The translations under genes were made by a program, and so were the position numbers. Below the pieces are notes generated by a model, which was not told the DNA's origin, did no database searches, and saw nothing but the letters and a program-made list of their open reading frames with translations. Below, one piece after another: positions 11,732 through 23,269 of a stretch of 64,000 bases of DNA (the stretch's first letter is position 1; each line of letters opens with the position of its first letter). The stretch lies in NCBI RefSeq assembly GCF_947507565.1, contig NC_089187.1, positions 1,736,001 through 1,800,000 on the forward strand, in the 5' to 3' direction. The stretch comes from Oscarella lobularis (Eukaryota > Porifera > Homoscleromorpha > Homosclerophorida > Oscarellidae).

Positions 11732-12787
11732 CTACGAGACTTTTTGCCTGAACCAGATAAAATTATGTAAAAGCTGTGCAGCGAACTGATCAACCAAAAT
11801 AACAAGAGCAAGCCCAAGAAAAAAAACAACAACTTGGGCATCTGACATAAGGTTGAGAAAACTGTAAGGGAAATGGCCATCAATGTGCCTCAGCCAGAAT
11901 ACGCTATTATAAAAAATTAATAGCAACCAGAATTTAATTTCATCAGCAGGTAAAGAAATCAAACGACACGTTCTGGGATATTTTCTTGTATAAAGAAAAA
12001 TAATGTCATTTGATTTCTCCAAACCTCTTACAATAGTCCATAGGTAGCAGGAAGTAGTAGCGATTGTAGTAGCATAGCTTTGGGACTACCAAATTTGTGA
12101 TCAACTGTCAGGAGTTCCAGTACAACGAAGACACCAACAAGAGTGTGCTGCGGCAAAGAACGTAACATAGATACATAAATTATCTACGATACAGCCTGTT
12201 CATTCTGCAGTATGATATATGCACGTATACGTTTCAAAATAAATTACAATATATCTGAGTGAACAGGCGAATAGTCATAGATTACTTACCGCTCCGTGGT
12301 TTCTCCACAAAGGAAGCGTCTCGTCCAGAACTTTGGGATATATGTACTCTCGATCGATAGCATAAATCGTCCAGAAGACTGGAGGTATGAACTGACATTC
12401 AAAGAAGGGAAGTGAGATTAGATTTCTGGCCTTTCAAAGACACTGAACGCTACAGAATTACCAGGCCTAATGTGCACACGACAGTTGTGAACAGAAAATC
12501 TCGCAAAGAGACGAAAAATCGAAAGAATCGGTGAGAGCCATGGAAAAGATCACAGAGTAGAGCAACAATGAAGTAAACGGTTTGAGCAACCTATTAAAGT
12601 ATAGAACTTTGTTGCATTCAGGCAAATGCGTCCTCACAGTGTTCCAGATTGTTAGGAAGCGCAGACGGCACTTCAGACATGGCTTCGGATGTTCTCTCTC
12701 ATCCGGATGATTAGCAATTAGGAAGTCGTAGTACTGAAAGTAAATCCAGAAAAGACAAACGAAGAAATGCGAAAAGAGAGACTTCAT
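11732..12787 (-). CDS. AIG1/ADTRP-family transmembrane FAHFA hydrolase-like protein
   Basis: Exons 12787-12638, 12590-12462, 12391-12290, 12147-12032 and 11903-11732 join to 222 codons with no frame conflict, close to the usual length of AIG1 (about 240). Family motifs appear in order: [60 protein letters not shown], and a final membrane segment [18 protein letters not shown]. Known AIG1 and ADTRP use a membrane-embedded Thr and His to hydrolyse fatty-acid esters of hydroxy fatty acids; the QT in exon 2 and the NHGxHT histidine match those sites. Several hydrophobic stretches indicate a multi-pass membrane protein. The open frames across the introns hide the correct frame of exon 2. Partial copies lie at 13.0, 58.0 and 62.7 kb. 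Confidence 0.85.
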
Positions 12788-12994
12788 TCGTCGATCTTGT
12801 AGCGCACGTTAAAAATCTCTGGCGAATTCGTGAAACTACCTTTTAGCACATCTTCACGCTACAAGATTATGGGTACAGCTAACGGCAAAATAAAATAGCA
12901 GTTTCTACACATTGTATGCCCAAACATTTCTTAGAAAATAGCGTCATCCACAATAGCAACTTCAAAATCCATCAGCACCGAGACGTTTTTTGCT

Positions 12995-13148
12995 TCAGCC
13001 AAACACAAGTATGTAAAGTTGTGCAGCAAAAAGATCAACCAAGATAACGACGTCTAGCCCTAGAATAAAAACAGCAATTTGGAAATCTGAAATACGATTG
13101 AGAAAAGCGTAGGGAAAGTGTCCATCAATGTGCCTCAGCCAGAATACA
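12995..13148 (-). pseudogene. Duplicated last exon of the AIG1-like gene, frameshifted
   Basis: Encodes [16 protein letters not shown] and the final membrane segment, nearly the same as exon 5 of the neighbouring gene. One T is missing in the stretch after FAAQL (CTTTACAT versus CTTTTACAT), which brings an early stop. The 3' flank (about 12,920-12,990) is also copied from below 11,731. No copies of exons 1-4 are seen upstream, so this is a solitary relic. The rest of 12,788-13,294 shows nothing else. Confidence 0.75.
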
Positions 13149-13294
13149 CTACTAAAAAACAAACGCATTGCCAAGAAAGGTAGGTACGTAGGCGAAAAGA
13201 TAAAAGAAAAAAAAACAGCACTAACCAAAAAAGGCTTACAAGACAAGGCAGCAAAAAAAGAAGGAGACTGACCAGTACATCGGGCACAAGGAGT

Positions 13295-15257
13295 TCAGTT
13301 GCGAAGAAAAAATCCTCCTAGAAAGGCTTCTTCGTTGTAGTTAGAATCAAGTCGGCATGTTCCACGCATTTTCACCGAAACAGTATTTCCACGATATAAG
13401 TAAGCGGCACTACCCGTGTAGATCACTTTGTCATTGCTGCTGGGAGATGGCACCCAATTGTGAGCAGCAGCTATCACTTTTGATGATGATGCTACCAGCT
13501 CAAACGCGCAATTATTTTGTGATGATCCACTGTCAGGATCAAATTGAAGTTGAGCATAAACGTAGTAGATTCCATCTCTTGGCACCATGAAGCCAGTTGA
13601 AGTATGCTTAATGTTTCCGTTATTCAAAGACGGAACAGGATTCCAAGCTGATACCGTGTTTCCTAGACAAACACAACTACTTATTTCCAAAATGCATATT
13701 GGTAACCATACCTGAATACAACGTTATTGTAGAGCGAGTCTTGTTAAGATGAATTGCTGGGCCAGCTTGAAAGGGCAAATAGAATGCGCCAATGAAAGAT
13801 CCGTAAGAGTGGAAATTGTGTATGTAGCAGCCGTGTCTGCTATGCATTTGCAGTCGCTCACCGCTCTTAACTTTGACAATCAGTCCAGTGTACTGGGTAT
13901 GCGCTTCATACCCATCCCTTGTGCTAACCATAAAGATCTCAGACACCGTTCTATAGTGCCAACTTGCAAACGAAACCCGCAGTACTTCCCACTGCTTTGT
14001 GGACTAACCTGCAGTTGTCCAAACACAAAGTAGAGACCACTAACCGAGACAGTGACTCCGTAGCTGGTCAACACTGCGCCTCCTGCGGCGAAAGTGTAGT
14101 AGTCACCCCAACTAGGCAGTAGTGAGCCTAAACGTCAGAACATCCATCGGAATCTCTGCAATATCATCAAGAACGTGTGCACTAACCATCGGAACGACTT
14201 CCGCTGAATGAATCATACATTTGAGCGGCAGGACGATTGTTGTTAGAAATATTAAACGACACGAAGAATGCACCAAGAAACGCTTCGCCGAAAGAGTGGC
14301 TATACAAAGTGCAAGTCGATAGCATCTGCATTGTTATGTTGTCTCCTTTGTTCAATAATCGAACCACTCCTGTGTATTTGGTATGGTCATCTGAGCCTGT
14401 TGGCTTGTTGTGGTACGTGTGAGATGCTGCCACACGCTGTGAGTTGACCCTAAGGCTAAAACCACAGCTGCTGGCGTCGCCTGAGCGAGCGTCCAACAGA
14501 AGCTGTCTGTAAATGTAGTAAATTCCAGTAAATGGCACTATCAGACCGCCGTAAGACAGCATCATTCCTCCAGCAAGTATTGTAGGATGACGCTTGTTCA
14601 GGTTCCATCGATTCAACACTGTACCTGTAAAAATTGTGCACAAAATGTGATAAACAGATTACGTAGGTGAGGCATATACACGTGGACCTGACGTAAATTT
14701 GCGAGGGTAGTGCCCGTAAACGTGAGCCACAGGGTTGGTACCCGAGCTCTGAAACGAATCTGTCTATTTATTCAAAGAGAAGCTCACAAAAACAGTTTGA
14801 GCCTTGTGCCGCTGATACCATGTGCGCAAGAGAGGACTTTTGCTCTTGAAGTGTGCTTGACTGCTGGTTTATTGTTCGTGACTGTTGGTCTATTGTGCGC
14901 GATTGACAGTCTATTGTGCGCGACTGCTCGTCCAATTTCAAATTTTGTTTTGAAAGCTATGATAAGATAGCCGTTAGTCATTGCGTGATTAACATTATGT
15001 GCTGCAGATGTCACTGTCCCAACCTGGCTTTGCAGACTTCTGATCGACGTTTCCAGTGATGTGATCTGAGAAGAAAAATTTAGTTTAGGAGCAAGTGACA
15101 GGTGCAGATCAATCATTGTACCTTTGAATGAAGCGGAGCCAAATACGTCTGACCAATCACATCTGCGACGCTCACAGAAAGTAATATTCCAAGTTGCCAG
15201 TGGAACAGTAGTGGCATCATCATCATGAGAGTGCAAGACTGAAGATTCGTGCTTCAA
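13295..15257 (-). CDS. Protein with heptad stalk and three tandem TNF/C1q-like domains
   Basis: Predicted exons 15257-15024, 14956-14788, 14624-14187, 14127-13712 and 13662-13295. Exon 1 ends in a short helical segment (ITSLETSIRSLQSQ) and exon 2 encodes a heptad repeat, together a likely trimerising coiled coil. Exons 3, 4 and 5 each encode one beta-sandwich domain with TNF-type signatures: GIYYIYRQLLLD and AFLGAFFV; GLYFVFGQLQ and SFIGAFYL; GIYYVYAQLQFD and AFLGGFFL. TNF ligands are trimers that bind cell-surface receptors; three domains in one chain is unusual. No clear membrane anchor or signal peptide is seen in exon 1, so an upstream exon may be missing. The middle domain changes frame near 13,945-13,975, and the exon 4 length does not fit its phases, pointing to a one-base lesion or sequence error. 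TNF versus C1q cannot be settled by eye. Confidence 0.72.
14840..14930 (-). repeat. 21-base minisatellite encoding coiled-coil heptads
   Basis: Successive heptads read QSRTIDC, QSRTIDQ, QSRTINQ, QSSTLQE. The 21-base unit is clearly repeated at DNA level (TCGCGCACAATAGAC occurs twice). Ile/Leu falls at a fixed position in each heptad. Confidence 0.75.
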
Positions 15258-17229
15258 AACACCAGACTTTATACCAAACTCTACGCGAGATTCCGCATGT
15301 AAAATCGTGACAAGACCGTCCTGTAGCTAAATGGCCGTACCTTATAATTCACGGTCCCTCGCATTAATTAATTAAATGTAGCGTTGGCGGCGTCGTTATC
15401 TTCGAACGACGACTAATTTCGAAGACAGGTAAGGCTTTGAAGATCTAGACAATCGGACGAATCAAGTACGAGTTTTCAGAAAGCAGGCCTAGCTGCTTAG
15501 GTTACCTTAGGCAAACTCAGGTAAGCAGCGGAAAGGACATCCCACGTACTTAGCTCCGTATCTCTGTGTCGTCCGCAGCCGAGTGGCATGGGTCGACGTT
15601 CAACTGGGTGTGGTCCGTCGATGCGATGCGTGACTCTACTGGAAGAAGCGGATCGACGACGTTTTCGAGCCACGGACACGCTATCGACGAGTAAATTGCG
15701 TCGTTCCGACCGAAAACGACTCTTACGAACTCGTTTGAAACCGGATAGAGTTTCGAACGTAGTTTTAAAAGACGTTTCGAGCGGTCTTATGAACGAAAAA
15801 GCGAAAAGGCGACCCGTTTTTGGTCGTGAGACATCGAAAAGACGCTCTTTCGCCGCGATTTCACTAATAACCTGCTTTCGACGAAGACCTGAATACCATT
15901 CTTCATTCGATCTTCGTTTGCAGAGCCGAATTCGCGAAAAACTGGGATGACAGTTACAAAGTTAACGCGCGCGCACTTGATCGGAGCGCGCGAAATTCAA
16001 AATCCGTTTGAAACGCCTTGGATACACACAAAACATTTTTCAAAACGTTATATAGCACCTTCCTATCTAATACAATTCTAAAACAAATGTCTTGCCTGGA
16101 TAATATAGGCAACGTAAGCAGGTTGTCTTCAAGCCAGGGGTGGACATCATGGCTGATCACAAAGCGTGAATGACATTTGACTCTTTCTTCTGTTTTTTTT
16201 TAAGAACGCAACAGTGATGATTGAAAAAGCAACTAGCAGCCTTAACTAATCGTTTTCGAATTAATCATCTTTAGGGTTATGTCGTTGCTCTCTTTTCACT
16301 TTCTCTTTCCACGAGCCAAAACACTCAGTAAGCATCTAACTCTGTTTGAATTGAAGGCTAAGCCGGTCTGGCCGGTGGAGTACTGGGATGCTAGCGCAGC
16401 GCTACAAAAGCCACACCTACGCACGTTTTTTTTGGTGGTGCCCTACAGGGTACTACTTTCTTTAAATAATAATAAAGAGCAACGTTGTGTCTACCTTTTG
16501 AGCCTACTCGCGACTCTCGCGGAGTTTCGCTTACCGACGAATCGCGCCTCAAACTGCTTTCGGTCTATCTTACTTTAGACGCTCAAAACGCTCCTAAAAC
16601 GCATTCATTTGGTCGAAATCTACCGAAGAATGCTCATATTCTTCTTTCCCTGTCCTTTCGCCGCTAGTTACAGTTCGCGCGATAGCGAAAATCGTTCCGA
16701 AAATCCAAATGGCGACCCTGCATCGGTAAAATCGCTAAGGCGAAGTCGCTGTTAGATGGAGAAAGCCCATTCAAAAGCGATCGTATACGGAACACATACG
16801 GCATCCATCTTAATTGAGCGGTTTGTTCAAAATCTCACTTTCTTCGATTGATCGGAAGCTTCGAATTTTCAACTTTGTCAAGAAACATGGCAAAGAATAC
16901 TTTGGTCAATGAGAAATGCAGCTTTCGGAATGACAAAGGCAAAATCGCTTCGATCGACTCGGTAAAACCGTCAAGAAAAAGCAAGAAACGTCTCGTAAGG
17001 CAAGCACGCGTGTTTTTTGAAGCTAAATAGACGGTTCAGTGAGCTTTTTAGAGCAAAAACTCCGATTGCAGATGATTTCCAAGGTAAGACACTTGCGCGT
17101 GATACTGAGACATAGTTCAAAAACCTTTTATTTCACATTAAAAAAAGGTAGGCGTGGTACCCTCGAGGTACCCTACTGTAGTACGCCCCGCAAACAGAAG
17201 ATACAACATCCGGGTTTCGTACAGTGCTC
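15258..17229. other. Intergenic, no supported gene
   Basis: Separates the TNF-like gene from BTB-kelch copy 1 (divergent). Open frames at 15588-15950 and 16848-17030 (plus) are Arg/Lys/Ser-rich, match no family I know and lack splice context, so I do not call them genes. A run of T at 16,190-16,201 and AT-rich tracts are the only other features. Confidence 0.4.
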
Positions 17230-17240
17230 GCCACGTGACG
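17230..17240. promoter_or_regulatory. E-box GCCACGTGACG upstream of BTB-kelch copy 1
   Basis: The hexamer CACGTG in this context sits just before the start codon at 17251 and recurs upstream of both other kelch paralogs (56108 and 60771). It resembles bHLH-zip (USF/TFEB) sites. Confidence 0.45.
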
Positions 17241-17250
17241 CGTCGAGCAC

Positions 17251-18976
17251 ATGGAAGAAACTGCAGTTTTCGCTACGGAAGGTCATCCGTCGCTTCTTGC
17301 GTCGGGTCTCCAATCGCTTCGACAGTCGAACGATCTTTGCGACGTCGTCATTGTCGTCGACGGTCACCGATTTCCCGCGCATCGCAACGTCCTAGCATCG
17401 TTCAGCGACTATTTCCGTACGATGTTTCTTAGGGAATTCGCAGAGAGACGCCAGACCGAAATAACGCTTCAAAACGTCGATGCAGCGTCTGTGAAGACGC
17501 TGATCGACTACGCTTACACGGGAAAGGCTGAAATCGCGGTCGACGACGTCGAACGACTGTACGCAAGCGCTCATTTCCTTCAGTTCAACGACATCGTCAC
17601 AAAGTGCGGTGAGTGGCTCAGGAATCACACCGATCCTTCCAACTGTTTCCACCTTGGGGTCTTTGCTGATCAATACGACGACTCTCTCTTGATGAGCGTA
17701 TCCGATCGCGTGGCAGCCGTCAATATTGTCGAAGTGGCCAGCACTGATGAGTTCTTAGCACTCTCGGCAGAACAGCTTTGTCGAATCGCGGCTCTGGACG
17801 AGTTAGGAGTGAAGGATGAAAATGACGTTTTGCACCTTCTACACAAATGGATCAAGCACGACTACGAATTACGTAAAAAGCACATCAAGGTTCTACTGAA
17901 CGCGATTCGTCTTTCTCTAATTGATTTGGCAAAGTGTGAAGCACTCTTGAGGGAACTTCAAATAGGAGACTGGGTTACGGAGAGAGTAGCGGAAGATACG
18001 ATTGAAGTTGGAACGGTATCGCCTCGCACTGGTTGCCAAGACGTTTTACTCGTTGTCGGCGGTGAAGTGTATGAAACCGACGTTATCGACTGTGACTATG
18101 AGTGGACCTACAACTTATCAAAAAAAGCAAGGTACTATGATCCGTCTCAAGACGTGTGGGCTTCTTTTCCTTCGCTAGTTGAATGGAGATGTTATCCTGG
18201 TCTGGTGACCGTAGATGACGTTCTGTATGCCGTAGGTGGAGAGACATTTGACCCGATGAGATACACTTCTGGCGACAAGCCTCTTGAGAGTGTTTATTCA
18301 TTGAAGACGGTAGAAAGATACGATTCAAAACAGAAGCAATGGGTGGCAGACGTGGAACCCATGTCCCACCCAAGATGCGGTGACGAGGTCACTTCCTGTC
18401 TTGGGCGCATATTTGGGATAACGGAGTCCAACTACAAATGGTTAGTGGAGGCGTACAGTCCAGAGAAAAACAAATGGTTTCCCATTTCTTCACCTTCAGG
18501 CCGAGTGTGCTGTAGGGAACTAGCAGCTTTTTCCGATCAAGTATACGTATTTACCTGGGCATATGATGACTTTGGGTATATTCGATATGATCCTATTGAA
18601 GATCGCTGGCAAGATTTTTCTCCAGCTCCGTTTTCTCTTGGCAAATTGTCGGAGCTCACAATGACGACTAGCGACACTATCTACTTCTTTTCGGGCAGCT
18701 TTTCGAGCAGCTCAATCTGTGCGTCTTTTTTCAAGCAAAAGCGAACAGTGGTCAAAGCTTTCACCCAGTTTTAGCACTCGTTCCGATTGTTATGGAGTAG
18801 CTGGTGACCGAAACAAGCTTTACATTCTTGACGAAGGAAGCATGAGGATAATTGATCTTGATAGCTCGAATGAAAAAGAAACGCATTGTCATTTAAAGGC
18901 AGACGATACGCTAAGAGAAATGCAGAAATGTGGAGCTAAATTCATTAGCAGAAATTTTGTTTTGAACTTGATGTAG
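17251..18976 (+). CDS. BTB-BACK-kelch protein, copy 1, frameshifted near the C terminus
   Basis: Single-exon gene. The BTB domain occupies residues about 20-125 (DVVIVVDGHRFPAHRNVLAS, YAYTGKAEI), BACK about 130-235 (LLHKWIKHDYELRKKH) and kelch repeats about 265-500 (LLVVGGEVYE, VLYAVGGETF, ERYDSKQKQWVADVEPMSHP, IRYDPIEDRW). Such proteins usually act as substrate adaptors for cullin-3 ubiquitin ligases. The first frame ends at 18774, while the paralog-like ending (SKSEQWSK to KFISRNFVLNLM) continues in another frame to 18976. A T-run at 18726-18731 has one more T than expected from the two paralogs at 56-62 kb, which explains the switch. This is either a mutation truncating the last repeat or a homopolymer sequencing error. 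Confidence 0.88.
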
Positions 18977-21020
18977 GACAAATTGATCGTTGTCAATGTT
19001 ACGTCTATTAATTGCTAATTAGTAATAAATGGATATGATTTGTTTTGGGCAAATTAAAGACAGTCTCTCGATTCGAATTTCTTCGTTGCCGTCTGCGCTT
19101 TCTTAAAATCTGTAACACTGAGAATTGTGTGTCTATAAAATGGTCATATGTAAAAAACATAAGACAAAGTTAGTTTCTTTAGGTGATAGAAATGTCCTGC
19201 CTGGAAAAACAGAACTGTCTTTCTTAGGACTGCAATTTAAGGTCTCATACCTGTAGTAGCTCAGCTTACGCTCCCTCGATTATATGATGTGACGTCGAAG
19301 GTGTTTTTCAATACGTGCTAAAGTATCTCATCAGCTGTCATATAATCAAATGGTATTTTTAGTTTGACTACTGGTTCATAGGCAGCCATAAAAAAAAAGT
19401 CGTGATAGAGGAGGGCGTTCCAGAGCAGAAAAACTCAGCTTATCCATAAGTAAATATTCTTTACTATTATACAGTTTGAGTTACAAATGCCCATGAATTT
19501 CCTTATTGATATGATGACGTAATCATTTTCCAGGCATCAGCAAGCAATTATCATTAAATACTGTTTGTAATGCATTCACTTCTGCAGATTCGTGCAAAGT
19601 TGATCTTTCTTAGCTTTTTTCGCGTTTTGTGTCCTTTGATGATTCGCTGTCACGTGATCACGTGTAGGAATCGCCGATTTGATCGGACATTTGGATTAGA
19701 CGACGTATTCGAAGCGAGAGTGCTGTACGAAAGGGAGACTGTCCTTCCGTGCCAAACGACAAACGAGTGACTCACGAGTTGAATCACGTGAAACGACAAC
19801 GCACGTTACAGCGCAGGCGTTCGACGTCATCGGCTCATTCTCGATCCGAGCCTTCGCTGAGAGTGGACTCACACTAGCAGCTCCGACCGCAGGCGGCCGT
19901 CTTTGCGTCCGAGAAATCGTCCGAGGCGGTCGATCAAAGCGCATCGCCTCGCGGCGTGCCGAAAAACGAAGGCGGGGACTCCGAAGACAGCGGTAAGAGC
20001 CAGAAAAAGGCCATTTTCTACAAAGAATGTGATTGCGCCTGTTTTTACAGGATACCCGTAATCCTTCACGAAGGATTGCGCCTCGATCGGCGCGAAGACA
20101 GCGCCACGTGGCCATCGCATCGGTGAGCTAGAGTTCCCGCTCTTCTTCCGCCAGCAAAACTAACTCTACGATCAAACATTCTACATCGCGCAGCGTTACG
20201 CGCGATGGTGCGTTTTCGCAGTGGTTTTCGTCAGGAGCTATAGGATCGAACGCGCGCCTCCTCTCGCCTGTAACTGCACGCCTTCCACGACGCTACAATC
20301 GTTTTTTTAGAAAAGCGACGAAGCTTCTCGAGGCAGATCGAAACGGCAGTCGTCGCTTCGGCTGCGAAATACGTAAGCAACGCGTACGATTTTTGTCATC
20401 TGTTAACGTCACTCGTATCGCGTTTCTCATTAGTGCCAACACTCGATGTGACCGGAAGATCTCAATCACGTGATAAGTTGTGGGGAGGAGATAGCAAAGA
20501 TCTCCCACCAGATGAAGAGAAGTCAGACAGGTTTGCACCGCATTCCTTTGGGTCCTCCACGGCGGTGTGTAGGACGTGCACTTAGGGGGTTGGGTGCTCC
20601 TTTGTCGTGTGCATATTTGGTGGATTGTATGTTTGGGTCATTGCTTCGGCTCCCGAGTCATAGATTTGATTTCCGACGGAATCTAAACGAGTAGGGGGCG
20701 GTTGGGGGCTCGTGAGCGTAGAGCAATGAACCAACGGCAGGAAGCCCTCCTCTTTTAGTTATAAGAATCTCTCTAAAGTGCTAATGGGGTCTCCTTATGT
20801 ACGCGACAGGGAGCATAGTGGGGACAACAAAAAGCTGTACTGTACTGTCCATCAATTTCTGCATTCGTGCTCACGCTGCAACTACGATACCGCATTGCGT
20901 TGCATTAGGGTCTAGGGCGGCTGCCAGTAGGGTAGGGTGGATGTCCGGAAAATATTAGTTAGGCTTGTAGCTCCCTTCCCCAACGTGCTTAGCTGGCAGC
21001 TGCCACCCCGGTTAGACCAT
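18977..21020. other. Gene-poor stretch
   Basis: No gene could be supported. A minus-strand frame at 19869-20120 starts MRWPRGAVF and contains DYGYPV; it might be a lone first exon but has no partner exons. CpG-rich sequence at 19.6-20.3 kb, with CACGTG hexamers near 19,651, 20,101 and 20,467, looks promoter-like. Confidence 0.35.
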
Positions 21021-21380
21021 TTCAATGGATTTTTGAGGTAATTTAGGCTGATTAGAAGATAGGCTTAATTATCTAGGTCAATGGATTCAGAGGTAATTTA
21101 GGTGTCATTCTACAGCAAAACAATTTTCTGCTAATCCGTCATTTAGGAACTTGTCATTTAGGTATAGTATAGGTTTTTTAGTTTAGGATTTTAGGTCAAT
21201 GGATTTGGAGGTAATTTAGGTGTGATTCTGTGACAAATATCTGATCCGTCTTTTAGGTGTAGTATAGTTCTATTAGTTTAGGATTTTAGGTCAATGGATT
21301 CTGAGGTAATTTAGGTTATTTCAGAACAAATTTTTATAGTCCATCATTTAGGTCTGGTGCAGTATAGGTTTTATTTGTAA
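21021..21380. repeat. Degenerate tandem repeat
   Basis: The phrase TCAATGGATT followed by GAGGTAATTTAGG recurs at about 21,022, 21,077, 21,195 and 21,290, with TTTAGGTxTAGTATAG between copies. Spacing varies from 55 to 118 bases. AT-rich and non-coding. Confidence 0.7.
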
Positions 21381-22424
21381 AGATTAATATATTTTTTTTG
21401 CTTTTTATCTTCTACTAGCATTGGAAAGAAGCTGTATAGCAATTAGTTGTTCACTTCAAACAAGATAAGGTACGCAGTGTAATGCATTGCACTCTCATTC
21501 ATCCCTGTTTCTTCATAGGCATGGCTGCCATGCAGTTTGTCTTTGCACTTCGTTAGAGTCGGACTCATTTGAAGCTTTTGCAATGAAGGAACGCTGTATG
21601 AATTAAATGGACTTTTTGTTTTTAGGAATAAGAAAGCAAATGGCATCTCCAAAGAGAAATTCAAGGAAGGTGGGTTTTCACACTGATTTTCACCTATTGC
21701 ACTCTTCTTTCTTCCAGTGTGAAAATCAGAAAGAATCAATCAGAAGCTTTTTTGCTTTTTGTTTGTTGTGCATTATTAGTGCATGAATGTTTAGTCTCTT
21801 TTTATCTCCGTGCAGATACGAGACGCGCGCAGTGTCAGTGTCTCCGCATGCGTGCGCGCTTTTCATTTTGTGCCCATGCGCGCGTTTTAGTGTCAGTTGC
21901 GATCACTAGTAGCTGTCTTCGCGCTCGCCTTTGATTTACGTCGTCTCTCTCCGCCTCGGAGTAGGCGATCGCGTACTGCACTCAGGTATTCGTTGGCTTC
22001 GTTTTTAATGCCTCTATCAAGCAGCAGTTTCTACTTCCTGCATCTAAGGTGAGCTTTCAGATCAAGTTATAGTTCTCTGATTATTCGAATCGTGTTCTTC
22101 CTAGGATCCTAATGCTTCCAGTCTCCAATGTCTCAAGCATATAATAAAGAAGAGAAACTGAAAGGCATGTATTTTTCTCTGTTTTAGTACACGCATAAAT
22201 ACACGCACGCTCTAAGACGCGCCGTCTACAGGGTCGGCCATGCTCATACTCTAGAGTACGCTTTAGTGTGCCGTTGGCATCCGGCGTTAGAGGGCGCGTT
22301 ATATGTAAACATAGAAGAAGCTATGCAAAAAATTATTCAATAAAGTCCCGTACAAACAAAAAATTGAAAAACACGTCTATCATTCATCTTACACGCACGG
22401 AGGAAGCTCTTCCCTCCCTGCCGT
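21381..22424. other. Intergenic, no supported gene
   Basis: Open frames on both strands are short and lack family signatures. 21,810-22,000 is rich in CpG and alternating CG/TG (cgcgcgc), perhaps a promoter-like island. Confidence 0.35.
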
Positions 22425-22916
22425 GCTCGCTTCCCCAGACGGGAAAGACGAGCTTTGCCCCACCTCCCCTCTCCTAATGAGGAGGTGGGCCCGGCGATCC
22501 CTGTCCATTGCCCTCGGCGTCTTCTTCGGCGCTCCTTGTCCTCTTCTCAACTCACTCCCATTGAGGAGAGTGAGCAGGGACCTAACTTCCCCCCAGGTCC
22601 AAGGGGTGTGACATACTCCCATGTCATCCAGGGCGACTTTCACCCAAGCCGCAAAGAGGAGAGCACATTAGACGAGTTAACCTCCAGCTCCCAAGGAGGT
22701 GGGATCACCCAATCATCCCGCAGGTTCGGGCCTTCAGTATACCCCTTTAAGGCCCAAAGGGGGTACCCTCGCCACCGGGGCACTGGGGGAGTCATTAACC
22801 CAAGACCCGGGAGGACCGCGATTTTGCCCACAGCGTCTTGCCCAAGTGGGGGATGGTAGTTATCACTCGTACCACCAAGAGTAGGGCCGCTCCGTCGCCC
22901 CGGCGGAGGTGCGGCC
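22425..22916. repeat. Chain of at least ten consecutive short GC-rich hairpins
   Basis: Perfect inverted pairs follow each other: GCTCG/TTCCC with GGGAA/CGAGC (22425-22453), CCCACCTCC with GGAGGTGGG (22459-22489), CTCACTC with GAGTGAG (22551-22574), GGACCT with AGGTCC (22578-22600), TGACAT with ATGTCA (22609-22626), CCTCC with GGAGG (22681-22699), GGGAT with ATCCC (22701-22719), GGGCCTT with AAGGCCC (22728-22755), TGGTA with TACCA (22854-22874), GGCCGC with GCGGCC (22885-22916). The segment is far richer in GC than its flanks. Open frames on both strands through it are low-complexity and not convincing. Origin unknown; a structured RNA, an inserted element or organelle-derived DNA are possible. 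Confidence 0.7.
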
Positions 22917-23269
22917 TCTTTTCGCTCTCGGCCCAGAGGGATGGTTGCGTCTGCCTCGTCGGATTGGGAGAATTACTACACGACAAAACAATTGGCGGAG
23001 AATCAATAATAAAATACCTTGAAATCCTGAAGGAGCTTTATAGTTGGTGTCTTCGTTTGAGTCACTCACTACTCTTTTCATACTTATTGTGATACGAGTT
23101 GAAGCCAAAGATGCGCAAGACTCAGACCTAGAAACGACCCCTTTAATTAGATATCAAGATAAAATATGTGTGCATACACTGTTCTTGATTCGCCTTTATA
23201 TACTTGAACCCAGTTGAGGGAACAGGTTCTCCACAAACTATGGCATCTAACATCTTTAGTTCCAAGGCA

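Noticed and set aside
13970-14030. A 17-base intron (GTTAGTCC...GCAG) to explain the frame change in the TNF-like gene
   Set aside because: It would remove residues that match the domain well (VSPQSSGKYCGF) and would be too short for normal splicing.
15588-15950. 120-codon Arg-rich frame as a gene
   Set aside because: No family signature, no splice partners, and the composition is typical of CG-rich antisense frames.
19869-20120. Lipase-like first exon (DYGYPV motif)
   Set aside because: Only a few residues resemble the acid lipase N terminus and no following exon was found.
22389-22986. Protein-coding gene in the GC-rich segment
   Set aside because: Pro/Gly/Ser-rich frames are open on both strands because of composition; hairpins explain the region better.
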